Under the pieces are notes generated by a model. That model saw nothing but the letters and a program-made list of their open reading frames with translations. It was not told the DNA's origin and did no database searches. Shown one piece after another: positions 19,462-30,402 of a DNA stretch of 64,000 nucleotides; the stretch's first letter is position 1, and every line of letters starts with the position of its first letter. The position numbers were made by a program, and so were the translations under genes. The DNA is from Neoceratodus forsteri (Eukaryota; Chordata; Ceratodontiformes; Ceratodontidae): assembly GCA_016271365.2 (NCBI GenBank), contig CM028131.1:171124501-171188500 (forward strand). Reading direction: 5' to 3'.

Positions 19462-22270
19462 TGAGGACAGTCCTACTACTGTTCACCCTCCCTTCTCTGG
19501 AGTCAACTCTATTTGCCACCACCTTCTGTCACTTATCTATTAACCAATTTCTTACCCATGTTACCACTTCTGGACCCTTCTCTAAGCTGCCCAGCCTCCT
19601 AACAAGTCTTCTACGTGGAACAGTGTCAGAAGCCTTACTGAAATCTAGGTAGACCATCATGCCAACTGCTGCACTTTGATCTAATTCCCTGGTCATCAAG
19701 TCAATGAAATCTTTTGCATTTGTTTGACGTTGCCCCCCTTCCCGGTGAATCCATAATGTCTCAGGTTTTGTGACCCATTGGATTCAAGATATTCCACAAT
19801 CCTTTCCTTCATCAGTGATCCCATTAACTTTCCCAACAACCAATATCAGGCTGTCTGGTCTATGGTTGTGAACCTACTTCCTCCTACCACTTTTGTAAAG
19901 TGGGACTACATCTGTTCTCCTCTAGTCATCAGAAACAACTCTTGCTTCATGTGAGTTGTTAAATAGGACTGTCAGAGGTGCAGTCTGTACCTCTCTGAAC
20001 TCCATCAAAACCTTTGGAAGCACCCCTCTTGCTCCATGACTTTTTCCACTTTCAGGTCTGTGAGTCCATTCAGGACTATCTCCTTCAAAAAATGACTAGT
20101 GTCCAACTCCTTCCCTCCAAAGCTCCTGTTACTTTTTGTGGGCCCCCCTTCTCCTTCCTCTGTGAACACTGAATGAAAGTATTTGTTCAGGATATCTGCC
20201 TTTTCTTGGTCCTCCTCTGCACAGTCCCCTATTTCCCTTATTAACCTGATAATCCCTCCTGTGATCTTCCTTGTTTCACTTGTATACCTAAAAAAATGAC
20301 TTGTCCCAATTTGTTACCACCTTGGCTACTCTCATCTCAGTTTGTGCCATCACACTCCTTATTGTTTTCCCTACCTCCTTCTATGTTTTCTGATACACCT
20401 TACTGTCCTCCTCCCTCTGTGTCACCTTATACCATCTGAATGCAACCATTTTAGCCTTTAACTTTTCAACCACCTCTTTCGAGAACTATAGCAGACTCTT
20501 TTTCCTTTTGCTTTTGCTCACTTGTTTGATACAGAAGTTTGTTTTCTTCACTATGCCCTCCTTTGCTTTGCCCAGTGTTCCTCCACCCCCACCCCCACTG
20601 AGGTCACTCCCCTGTCAGGTCATCCCTGCAGCATTCACCCTTATATGTAAATTCTGCCCTCTTGAAGTCCAGGCCCCTTGTCCTTGTGTGGTTCTATTCT
20701 ACAGCCATCCTTTGTTTGAACCACACTGTATGGTAATCATTAGTCTCCATGTGGCCTCCACCTCGATGTCTGGAACACTGTCTCTGTTAGTGAGCACAAA
20801 GTCTAGCATTGCCCATCATCAGTGAGCTTTCTGACTAGTTGCCTGAAGAGCGCCCCCTGCAGGAAATCCAAGATGTCCCTTCTCCTAGCTGAAGTTGCAG
20901 CTGGGATGCTCCAATCTACATCTGGCAGACTGTAGTCCCCACCAGCAGCATATTCCCCTTTTCTTCCATCTTTTTAATGGCTTCCACCATTACCTGATCT
21001 AAAGCCTCCACCTGTGCTGGAGGTACAGTATGTATATCATGCCAGTGTGAATAGTGGCTCTGTTTCCCATCTTCAGGGTGACCTACAGTGCCTCTGCCCC
21101 CCCACCAGGATTCTCTGTATCTCCATCACTTTTATGCTTTCCCTCACATGAAGCACCACACCCTTTCCTTCTCGTCCCACCCTGTCCTTTCTAAACTGAG
21201 TATAGCCTGGTATGGCCATGTTCCAGTCATAGTTTTCAGTGCACCATGACTAATTAAGTACCACAATATCCAGGTCAGCATCTGCCCCTGATGGCCTCTA
21301 GGTCTGGTAATTTATTTTCTAGACTACTAGCATACATGCACATGACCTTCCAGATTTTGTTACCATTCTGCTTGCTAACTCCCTTTTTTCCTTTGTTGCC
21401 CTCCCTCTTTCCCTCCTCTCTTTTTAACACTCTAATTACCATCCCCCTTCATTTCTACCACCCTTCCTCTTTTATTAATTTGTACCCTTGGGGATGCATC
21501 TCGCCTAGGCTCCTCCCTACTCTCTACTTCATTCTGGGGGTGTAGCTTATGCCTTCCTAATTCCTTCCACCACCACCCTCAGCTAGTTTAACAAAGTAAC
21601 ATTTGAACCATTCACTGAGGGCTGTGGTTCCCCTCCCAGATGGATGCAGGCCATCATCCCTGTATAGGCTGTTATCCCTCCAGGTGGATCCCCAGTCCCC
21701 AGCGTAGCATGTTCTGAAGCAAGCCTTTACAGCTCCTCGCAGCCTTCCTGCCAGATCATTTGTCACCATATGAATATAAACAATAGTGTCTGGCATGTCT
21801 CTCACTTCTCTAACCAGCCCATCTACCCTGGGGGAAAGCATATATGCTGTTGCCCCTCGCAGAAAGCACACCACCACCACCCTCTGTTCAGTGGAACAGT
21901 TGTTAGTTACACTTCCAGGGCCCCTTCCAGCCCCAGTGATGCCACCTATCAACTCCCTACATGCTCACTACAGTGCCTTTCAAACCCCATTGGGAACCCC
22001 TGGGATCACTGAGGAACAGGAGCAGCAGTTGGCACCCTTGACCTGCATTCTGACCTGCTCTGCAGCTGCTTAATTATGACCCATGCTGCAGTCAGATGGA
22101 TTCCAGCCATCATCCTGCAGACTAGGGAGAACCCAAACTTCCACAGTGTACCCTTGAGTAGTGAGGCACCACATACCCTGCAGCTAACTATACCCATTCC
22201 CCTAAGGTCTACACTTTTAGCAAATGTACATGACTATTTTAGGGCCCCTTTGCAAGATCTTTAATTTAAT
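19462..22270 (-). mobile_element. LINE-A copy 2, 5'-side segment (RT, endonuclease, ORF1)
   Basis: Continuing on the minus strand after the nested insertions, the protein reads 'LDFSKASDTVPRRRL', 'VVTWVRNWL', then upstream 'RTDVVPLYKSG', 'ARGVLPKVLMEFREV' and, near 21330, the endonuclease start 'CMYASSLENKLPDLEAI'. This aligns with LINE-A copy 3 'IMYTNARSLGNKIPDLKAT'. The order RT, endonuclease, ORF1 going up the coordinates shows a near full-length minus-strand LINE. Stops are frequent. The 5' end is set near 22270, where similarity to any LINE protein ends. Confidence 0.82.
21557..21952 (-). pseudogene. LINE-A ORF1: SGNH-esterase-like domain
   Basis: The 131-residue open frame contains 'TIVYIHMVTNDLAGRLRGAV' in mid-domain and 'YRDDGLHPSGRGTTALSEWF' near the end. 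In CR1-clade ORF1 proteins the esterase (SGNH hydrolase) domain has GTND and D-x-x-H-P-S blocks in this order and spacing; here the glycine of GTND is valine. The esterase is thought to help membrane or RNP association in the retrotransposition cycle. The frame sits upstream of the endonuclease in the LINE's own orientation, as ORF1 should. An upstream frame (22006-22197) begins MGIVSCRVCGASLLKG and may be the cysteine-containing N-terminus. Confidence 0.68.
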
Positions 22271-23399
22271 TGATCACAGATATGAATATTACCCTCCTAT
22301 ATACTATCTTGATTACAAACTCCTACCCTGTGTTATCCTAGATAGGGATTCATTAATATTTTCCAAGTTACCAATCAGTAATACCTGAGTACAGACACAT
22401 ACAGTATTAATGACTATAAATATACAACATTGAATATCCATGTCAATTGTATGCTATACTTGTGTGATCCAAATACAGAGTAAATTACTCGAGCCATTAA
22501 CAAAGTTACAAAATACAGTACAGGAATATTCCCCAAATGATGTACAAATACCCTCAACGTAATATAAATATTGCTTTGTAGAGACAGTATTTGTATTGCA
22601 TGTAGGAAGTCCACTTTCTTAGCAAGAACAAATAAACAGCAAACAGTGTAGATTCCAGTACCAAATCTGACCACAGCCACTGGTTCACTAGTAAGACTTC
22701 ACCAAGTCACTTGACCTCCATGTAATTCAGTCCAGCCAGCTAGTAAGAAGCAATATGGTAGTAAGGCCCCACTGAAAAACTGGATATTATATCTCAGCTG
22801 TGCTAACCTACAGTAATGCATAATAAGAATATGCAGCAGCCTCAGAAAAGCCAATACAGATTTAACTGTTTAGAAAGCTGATTTAGGAACTGATCTAAGA
22901 GAGCTAGTGAGTGTCAAACTGGAATTAAATAATTACTGTTGTAGTAGTTGCACTGAACAACTACGGTATCTGCATTTTATGCTGATCTGCTGGTTAGAGC
23001 ATTATGCAGCAATTCACATAGTTATAATAGCCATAAGACCGAGCAAGACAGCATGTTTCCAGGAAAGCAATAATTGAACACAATGTTCTTACATGTACTG
23101 TGTGGCACAGAAAAGCAAAGTGGTCAGGGGCAGAGACCAGAATAGAACAGAATAGAATTTTATGTTACAAGAGACTTCCATACTCATAATATTTCAAAGC
23201 GCTTCAGAAACCAAGATGTTAGAGGCCTGTGATGCAGTTACTGCCTACAGATAAATGGAAGGAATGAAAGAATGAATGATCCTGCATTTCTACTGCCCCT
23301 TTCCACTTGCTCTCAGCACCTAACAATTTTTAAAGAAGACGTTTGCACACAGTATTTGATTTGTTATTTTCCACTCAAATCTCTGCTGTTACTAAAAGA
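22271..23399. other. No recognisable feature
   Basis: AT-rich sequence separating LINE-A copies 2 and 3. A short AGAATAGAACAGAATAG patch near 23138 is the only repeat I see. No protein similarity is visible on either strand. Confidence 0.35.
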
Positions 23400-25767
23400 T
23401 GCTGGTTCCAAATGATAAACATCATGGGTGGCATTTTCAAACAACACGGGGGTGCCGAAATCTGCCCAGGAAGTTAGACCAAGAAAAGTTGTCCTAACTT
23501 CCCAGGCAGAAGTCTGCATCTGCGTCCATAAAATGGATGTGATTCCCACAGCTGCAGCAAAAATTGCTGTAGACTCTGAGAATGGGAGGAACACCCCTCC
23601 CCCCTCAGCTAATGATCAAACAGGAGTTCAGCATGTTTGTAGTTCATTTGCATCACCAGGCAAGGAAAAAGGTCCAGCGCCCCATACAATGTGCAGGGGA
23701 AATGCTGGACCTTGCCCAACAACTAACGCATCAAAATCTGGCCAATGGAAAATCATGTACACAAATGCCCGTAGTCTGGGAAACAAGATCCCAGACCTGA
23801 AGGCAACAATGACAGAGGCTATAAATTAACAAGACATGGTTCACCAGTACCCACAATTGGCAGACTTCAGTACCTGACTATGTACTGTACAGAAGAGACC
23901 AAGGTGCAGAAAGGGGGCAGTGGACCTTTATGTCAATGAAAATATCAAAGCTACAGAAATTCAGAATACACATAAGGAGCCAGAAGAACTGTGGGTCACC
24001 ATGGAAACAAGAAATGGGACAACCGTACGAACTGGAGTTGTCTACAGGCCTTCAGACCAGGGGGAGGACATACACACATTACTGTTAGAAGATATACAAA
24101 GCATGACAGCTAAAGGGGAGGTTCTGAAAATGGGAGACTTCAATATGCCAGATACAGATTGGTCAATTAAAGCAGGAACATCCGCCAGAACTAAACACAT
24201 AGTGGATTCCCTGCAGGGGTAGGGCCTCAAACAACTGGTACAACAACCCACAAGAGACAGGGCTATCCTAGATCTAGTACTGACTAAGGGGGAAAGGATC
24301 ACAGATCTCCAGGTAGATGGTAACCTGGGGGTCAGTGACCATCACATGGTATGGTTCACTTTGGCCACTAGAACTAAATCATCCGATTCCAAGGGAAAAA
24401 TGTGGGACTTTAGAGGAGTGGGCTTTGATAAGATGGTCAACAGAGTTAAGCTAGCCCTGTTAGAAGAAATACAGGTGAGGGAGTACAGGCAAAGTGGGCA
24501 ATCATTAAGGATGCAATGCTTGAAGCAACATCCCATTGTGTTAGAGAGAAAAGCAAGAGCATAAGAAGGGAGAAAACCACTTTGGTTCTCAAAAGCTGTA
24601 GCAGAAAAAGTCAGAGCCAAAAGGCTGGTCTTCAGGAACTATACGGGAACCCAGCGAGGCAAAGATAGGGAGGTATACTAAACTTCCCTAAGGGAAATAG
24701 GGAAGGCAGCAAGGCAGACAAAGGCCCAAACCGAGGAAACACTAACATGGACAGAAAAAGAAGGGGACAAGACTTTCTATAGCTACATTAGTGAAGGAGA
24801 AGCTCAGGAGGCGTGCTAAGATCAAGGGGATAAGGGGGTGTGTGGGGAGAACCAAGTAAAAACATCTATCCTAAATAGATACTTCTGCTCAGTATTTACT
24901 GAGGAGAAGGTAAGGCATGGCCCACAGCTCAGCACCATGGACAATGGGGAGGGAGGTGTGCACTAGTCTCTTCAAAAAAGAAAGGGTCCTACAAGAGCTC
25001 GCTAAGCTCAGGGTGGAAAAGGCAATGGGACCTGATGGCATACATCCTAGGGTGCTAAAGGAGCTAAGGGTGGAACTAGCAGAGCCATTATCAGAACTGT
25101 TTAGTGAGTCTCTGAGCACAGGAGAGATCCCAGAAGACTAGAGAAGGGCTCATGTGATCCTGCACCACAAGAGTGCTAGCAGGGAGAAGGCAGGAAACAA
25201 CAGATCAGTCAATCTTACCTCAGTAGTGGGCAAGATTATGGAGGCACTCCTTATAGAAAGGACAGTGCAACACCTGGAATCCATAGGCGCACAGGATCCA
25301 AGACAGCATGGGTATACAACAGGAAGGTCCTGTCAAACTAATTTCATAGACTTCTTTGACTGGGTAACCAGAGTGGTGGACCAAGGGGGTGCAGTTGATG
25401 TTGCCTACCTTGACATCAGCAAAGCTTTAGAAGATTGATTAATAAGCTAGGTAGGCTCAGGGTGAGTTCGAGGTTGGTCAACTAGGTGGCAAACTGGCTG
25501 GCAGACAGAAAACAGAGAGTGATGGTAAATGGTAAACAGTCAGAAGAGATGCAAGTCACAAGTGGGGTACCTCAGGGATCAGTCCTGGGGCCAGTCCTCT
25601 TCAATATCTTCATCAGTGACATTGCAAATGGACTGGAGGGTAAGGTTTGTCTGTTTGCAGATGACACCAAGATCTGCAACAGAGTAGATAATCCAGATGG
25701 GGTGGTCAGAATGAGAAGCGATCTGGATAAACTTGCAAAATGGTCGGAAGAGTGGCAACTGGGGTTT
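23400..25767 (+). mobile_element. LINE-A copy 3, 5' part (endonuclease and RT)
   Basis: Plus-strand copy of the CR1/jockey-type LINE. Order: a Pro/Ser-rich lead-in from 23428, the endonuclease at 23740-24340, a linker, and the RT from about 24980 to 25766. It stops abruptly inside the RT at 'EEWQLGF' (25766) and resumes at 26986 with 'MKCKIMHTGKKNP'. The segment between belongs to a minus-strand LINE. A small deletion near 25430 removes the residues after 'LDISKA' in box A. The 5' boundary is approximate. Confidence 0.87.
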
Positions 25768-25857
25768 TACATGGTTTACTCATTTTTTTTATGTAGAAGA
25801 AAGTCAAATGACCCATCGAGTCTACCTCCCCACACCATATGGGAGAATGGTAATTAA
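23428..25857 (+). pseudogene. LINE-A ORF2 remnant: AP endonuclease and reverse transcriptase
   Basis: The endonuclease begins 'WKIMYTNARSLGNKIPDL' (about 23743), continues with 'TGVVYRPSDQGEDIHTLLLE' and 'VLKMGDFNMPDTDW' (catalytic GDFN), and ends with 'AILDLVLTKGERI' and 'LGVSDHHMVWF' (SDHH). The RT shows 'KAMGPDGIHPRVLKEL', 'NRSVNLTSVVGKIMEALL', 'TSGVPQGSVLGPVLFNIFIS' and 'CLFADDTKICN'. All catalytic blocks except box A are readable. Roughly six in-frame stops (for example at 23827 and 24220) break the frame. The last residues of the open frame, after 25766, come from the inserted LINE and are not part of this protein. Confidence 0.88.
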
Positions 25858-26985
25858 GAGCCCAAAAGAAAGTTCCTATCTAGGTGTTTTTTGAATTGCG
25901 CAAATTTGGTTGTATCTACTATAAATTGTGTGAGCCTGTTCCAGAGTTTGATAGCCCAGATGGCGAAAAAATACTTTTGTTTGTTGCCGCCCTATGAACA
26001 TGTATCTGTTTATTTTTGCATCTTAATGCATTTATTTTATTATCATATTTTATTTCACATTCTTCCATTATGGTATTATCCTTTAGAATGTTAAATAATA
26101 ATAATAGGTCACCCCTCTGCCTTCTAGTCTCCAAGTCATACAGATTTAGTTCCTTACACCCGTCTTCATACTTATGTTTTTTTAATCAAAGAATCAGTTT
26201 AGTTGTTTTTCTTTGGACACTCATGTAATTTCTTGTCCATTGTAAGATATGGTGCACAGAAGGCTGCATCATAGTTGAGGTGTGGTCAAATGAGTTATAC
26301 AGTGGTAAAATACATGCTTCTTTTTTACAAGAAAACACTCTTTTTACAGCTATTAATGTACTATTAGTCATTTGTGTGATGTGTCTACACTGTTCCCATG
26401 GTACTAGTTGATCATTTAATACAGTTCCTACATTTCTTTCTGTTTTAACTGTTTTTAGCTCTTTACCATTTAGATAATATTTTATGTGAGGATTTTTGGA
26501 CCCAAGATGCATAATGATACATTTTTCTTCATTAAATGCCATCTGGTTGCTTTTTGTCCATCCCTCTAATGTGGTGATATCATTTTGTAATGCTATGATT
26601 TTCTCTGTGGAATTTACTTCACTGCATACCTTAGTGCCATCTGCAAACTTACTTATATGCCATTTTATCTCTGTTTGTAAATCTGATATAAAAATGGCAA
26701 ACAAAGTTGGCCCCTGTACCGAACCATGAGGAACCCCACTAGTCACTGCTTTAGGGTTTGAATATGCATCCAGAATTTTAACCACCTGTGTTCTCTTAGT
26801 TAGCCATGTTGTGACCCACATTATTATGTGTAGATCCATGTTCGTGCTCTGCAAGTTTTTTACAAGGATTTTATGTGAGACCTTATCGAACGTTTTCTTA
26901 AAGTCAAGAAATATGACATCAACTGGAATACATTGGTCTAATGACCTGCTGGCTTTCACATAAAAGCTGATGAGGTTCATGGTAG
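25768..26985 (-). mobile_element. LINE-E, 5'-truncated, inserted in LINE-A copy 3
   Basis: A minus-strand LINE of another family splits LINE-A copy 3. It starts inside the RT just before box A (near 26985) and ends at about 25768, where the plus strand reads CATGGTTTACTC and T-runs. Its 3' region contains 'CCCATCGAGTCTACC', a close echo of the 'CCCATCTAGTCTGCC' near the LINE-A 3' end. The two families may share 3' recognition sequence. No clean target duplication is visible; LINE-A continuity across the gap (GGGTTT / GCAATGAAGTGC) sets the borders. Confidence 0.85.
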
Positions 26986-27010
26986 TGCAATGAAGTGCAA
27001 GATCATGCAC
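26186..27010 (-). pseudogene. LINE-E reverse transcriptase, 274-codon open frame
   Basis: Without a break the frame reads box A 'VDVIFLDFKKTFDKVSHKIL', box B 'AVTSGVPHGSVQGPTLFAIF', a box C with FADG in place of FADD ('HISKFADGTKVCSE'), then 'MAFNEEKCIIMHLGSKNP' and a thumb region. The catalytic second aspartate is lost, so the enzyme would be inactive, and the copy lacks the endonuclease. That a dead-on-arrival fragment still has no stop suggests it is younger than its LINE-A host. The first ~8 codons lie across the junction and belong to LINE-A sequence read backwards. Confidence 0.87.
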
Positions 27011-27793
27011 ACAGGAAAGAAAAACCCTGAAGCAACATATAAGTTGAGAGGGGAGTTGCTGGCAATCACAAGGGCAGAAAGAGACTTGGTCATCATCATC
27101 ACAGATGACCTGAAATCATCCAAGCAGACCACTAAAGCAGTAAGTGAGGCTAGAGGGATGTTGGGATGTATTAGTAGGGGTATCGCAATTTGTAAGAGGA
27201 AGGTAACAATCCCTCTTTACAAGACACTGGTTAGGCCCCATCTTGAGTACTGCATGTATTACTGGAGGCTGCACTTGCACAAGGACATTAACAAAATGGA
27301 GGCAGTCCAGAGAAGGGCAACCAAAGTGGTGCAGGGACTGCATCAGAAAATGTATGAGGACAGATTAACGGAGCTCAATATGTATACTTAAAAGCAAAGG
27401 AGGGAGAGTGGTGATGTGATCGAAACATTCAAATATCTTAAGGGCATTAACAAGATGAAAGAGCCTAACATGTTTCAATATAAGAGAAATTGCAGGACAA
27501 GAGGATAGCATGAGAGTAGATGGAGGCCAATTAAGGGGTAATGTGAGAAGTTCTTTTTCACAGAAAGGGTGGTGGATGCATGGAATGGCCTAACTCAGGA
27601 AGTGGTGGATATGAATATAGTGCAGGGCTTCAAACAGGGATGTGATAGGCATAAGGGTGCAATACAGATGAGTATGAATAAATAGGCCATTGACAGAGTA
27701 CAGACCTGTGGCACATTCATAAAGTAGAAAAAATGGGCATACTGGATGGGCCTTGTGGTCCTTATCTGCCATCAACTTCTATGTTTCTATGTT
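26986..27793 (+). mobile_element. LINE-A copy 3, 3' part
   Basis: Resumes the RT C-terminal region: 'MKCKIMHTGKKNPEATYKL', 'GMLGCISRGIAICKRKVTIP', 'LVRPHLEYCMYYWRLH' and 'MEAVQRRATKVVQGLHQKMY'. Past a stop at 27391 it continues 'RRESGDVIETFKYLKGINK'. The 3' end at 27776-27793 is TTCTATGTTTCTATG, the same terminus as copy 1. No poly-A tail is present; CR1-type LINEs end in such short repeats. Confidence 0.88.
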
Positions 27794-28910
27794 GCTAATG
27801 TGTCGAGATGTTTATAATTATAAAATGGCAAGTAAAAAAATCTAGAAATGTCATTGGCCGAGAAATGTCACCTGACCAAGCATTAAATCTCTATGAACAC
27901 TTGGTCAGGTGCCAAATCTCACTTTCCTCTCCAAGAAACACACTTAGAGCCATTTTATAAGTGTAAAAAGCCCCTCCAGGGTGTGCATCATAGGATTTTA
28001 CTACACTTCCCAGGGACATAAAGACTCTCATCCTGCAGCCTCAAGCCTTGCTACACCCCTGGGATGTGCATTAAAATCCTACAATGCACAGCAGTCTGTG
28101 GCTTATTACTTACATATACTACATTTGTCTGAATGTAGCATGCAACCGAAATAAGGACGGGAGTGCTGCATCCAGTTCAGTAAAATTCCCATCCCATGTG
28201 CATCTGGATAGTGCTGGGTGAAATATTTATTACACTTGCAAAATTGCAAGCAATTGCCAACTTCACATTTATGCTTTTTTTTTGTGGAAAAATCACAAAA
28301 ATCAGACTTCATTTCATTTTAGAAATTTTTTAAAGCAGTAAGTGCATTTTTTCTCCAAGGTGCACATTTTAAAAAAAAATAATTTTTTTAACAACTATAA
28401 TCTTGATAATGGGGAATGAGCACATTACTGTACTTCACAACCTAAAATATCTTTACTTAGTTAAAGATCACCCATAAAGGTCTGAACTTTAAATGCATTT
28501 TTTGAAAGTGTCCATTTTTCCTCACAGTGAATAGTACACTTTCAGGAAGTAGTTTGTAAGGTTTAAGTAAGGGCACAGTGAGGACTATTTTTTATTTTGA
28601 TAGCTAGATAGACAGACATACAGACAGATTAATAAATACATTTACACTTTCTTTTATTCAATTAATGTTTTTTTCTCATCATGTATAGGAGAGGAAATGC
28701 ACTGTAGCACAAAGGTGCAGGAGTTGTGAAAGATGAGTAGTCCCAAAAATATTACCACAATGAAATGGGTATTTTCTTGCCCAATATGTAACAACACCAT
28801 GGCCATCTATATGGGCTTGTAAAACTGACAGTTGCTGAATGATGGGCAGTGGGTCAAAACTGGGTGCAAAACAGAAAGAGAGAGGAGGGGTGTGCTGCAC
28901 CATTGCACTG
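27794..28910. other. AT-rich DNA without a gene
   Basis: A small inverted repeat (ACCTGACCAAG ... CTTGGTCAGGT) lies at 27870-27912, and a degenerate GATA/GACA patch at 28600-28628. Nothing else is recognisable on either strand. Confidence 0.35.
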
Positions 28911-29004
28911 CTTAAAAATAAATTAATGGACAGGCAAGAAGGGACTCATCACATACGCTTAAAAATAAATTAATTGATATCCAAAGAAGGAACTCATCAC
29001 ATAT
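28911..29004. repeat. Two-copy 47-bp tandem duplication
   Basis: CTTAAAAATAAATTAATGG...GACTCATCACATACG at 28911 is repeated 47 bp later with a few changes (ATTGATATCC, GAACTCATCACATAT). Confidence 0.7.
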
Positions 29005-29497
29005 AAAGGATATTGGGGTGAAGCAACCAATAGTGCCAACAAGTCAGCTGTGGTGATTGAAGAAGACGGATAGGTTTTTCTATGTTTCGTTTTATTTTCA
29101 GAGCACCGGTCTCCACCAGCAGCACCAGCTGCTAGTGCCACTGTTGCTGACATTGCCAAATCTATCCAAACATATTGTCCTTCTTTCCTGTTGTTGAATT
29201 TGCTAAACTGTAATTACTATTTCAACAAGAGATGAATAAACCAGGGAACTTCCAGTTCCCTCAAACAAATAGTAGTGCCCTCACTGAGAAAATGATGCAG
29301 TGATTAGGGAGAAACCATGGTCTAATTGCACTTCATTTATTGCAGCATTCAAACCATATACAAACCCCATTCTCTTGAGGACAAGCTAGCACTGCTAAAA
29401 CTGCTGGGGCATTGCTCTTGAGTTTCATAAACTGCTGTTGGGAGGAGAGTGTAACTGATTTATACAAGCATTTGTCATGCGTAATGTTTGCTCGCTC

Positions 29498-29984
29498 ACA
29501 TTGGCACTGAAGAAGAAGAAGAAGAATCAACATTTATATAGCGCTTTTCATACACAGTATCCCAAATCACTTTACAAGCAATGCTAGACTAGTAGTGAAG
29601 TGACTGAATGTGTGGTGGTGGCCATATCACACATCATCACCCACATGCAGCCTGGATAATTGCATGAACCAGTTTATGGGAAGGGGAATGTTGGCCACAA
29701 CACCAGAAATGCTCCCTGCTCTTTTGCGAAGAGTGCCCTGGGTTCTTTTACTTTCACCTGGACACCCACCAGGACAACACCAGGATGGGCAGAAGGGACC
29801 TTGGTTTAACGTCTCATCCACAGGAAGGCACACCCCAGCAGTACAGCACCCCCCAATACTGCACTCAGATGCCAGCGATTTTTAGGTGCAAGTCCAATCC
29901 CAGTGTGGGACAAGAACCCACGACCTTCTGGTCCAGAGGCGGATGTGCTACCAACTGAGCCATGCTGACACTACATTGGTAGTG
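29498..29984 (-). mobile_element. tRNA-derived SINE with L2-type tail
   Basis: Body 29510-29972, flanked by ACATTGGCACTG (29498-29509) and ACATTGGTAGTG (29973-29984), a 12-bp target duplication with two changes. On the minus strand it opens with a tRNA-like head: A-box TGGCTCAGTTGG, then B-box GGTTCTTGTCCC. It then has a conserved middle (GGTTTAACGTCTCATCC on the plus strand). It ends in a CACTTTACAAG / GCGCTATATAAATG tail and (GAA)n, the 3' tail style of L2 LINEs and V-SINE-like families. It depends on L2 reverse transcriptase for movement. The plus-strand reading has no coding meaning. Confidence 0.85.
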
Positions 29985-29989
29985 TAGGA

Positions 29990-30395
29990 GTTAAAAAGGT
30001 GCAAATGGAATGGCAGTGAAGTACTGAACTAATGCCAACCCCCACCCTGCAGAGACTGACAGGCGTTGGGGGTGTGTCTTTGTGTCATCAGACATAATGC
30101 TCATGCAATTCCACCTCACTCCACCCAGCAGACACCAACAGGTGTTGTGGTGTGCCTTGGGGTCTTCAGCCCTTATGCTCATCCCATTCCATAAGGAAAT
30201 AAGCTGAGATGGGTGCAGTATAGAAGAATGGGGTGAATGTTAGGGCCGAAGACCCCAAGGCACACCTCAGTGCCTGTCACTGGCTGCAGGGTGGTGGTGG
30301 CGTTGGTGGTGGAAAAACATTTTGACTGATGACCCCCCAATCCGTCCCGATGCCAGTCTCTAGGAGTGGACTTTAACAAACCTAACACCCAGATG
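29990..30395 (-). mobile_element. Palindromic MITE, family M1, copy 2
   Basis: An inverted repeat centred near 30200. The arms carry CCCACCCTGCAG, 'GACAGGC' and 'GTGCCTTGGGGTCTTC' in one direction, and their complements in the other. Its centre in reverse complement, CATCTCAGCTTATTTCC, matches CATCTCAGCTTATTTACTC at 6091 in M1 copy 1. The two palindromes are therefore one family. The left arm contains a partial internal duplication (30040-30090 and 30120-30175). Confidence 0.68.
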
Positions 30396-30402
30396 ATGGG
30401 TG

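Noticed and set aside
29961..29990. Possible tRNA gene from the A-box and B-box on the minus strand
   Set aside because: The head is followed by a SINE body, an L2-type tail and a target duplication; a cloverleaf is not maintained.
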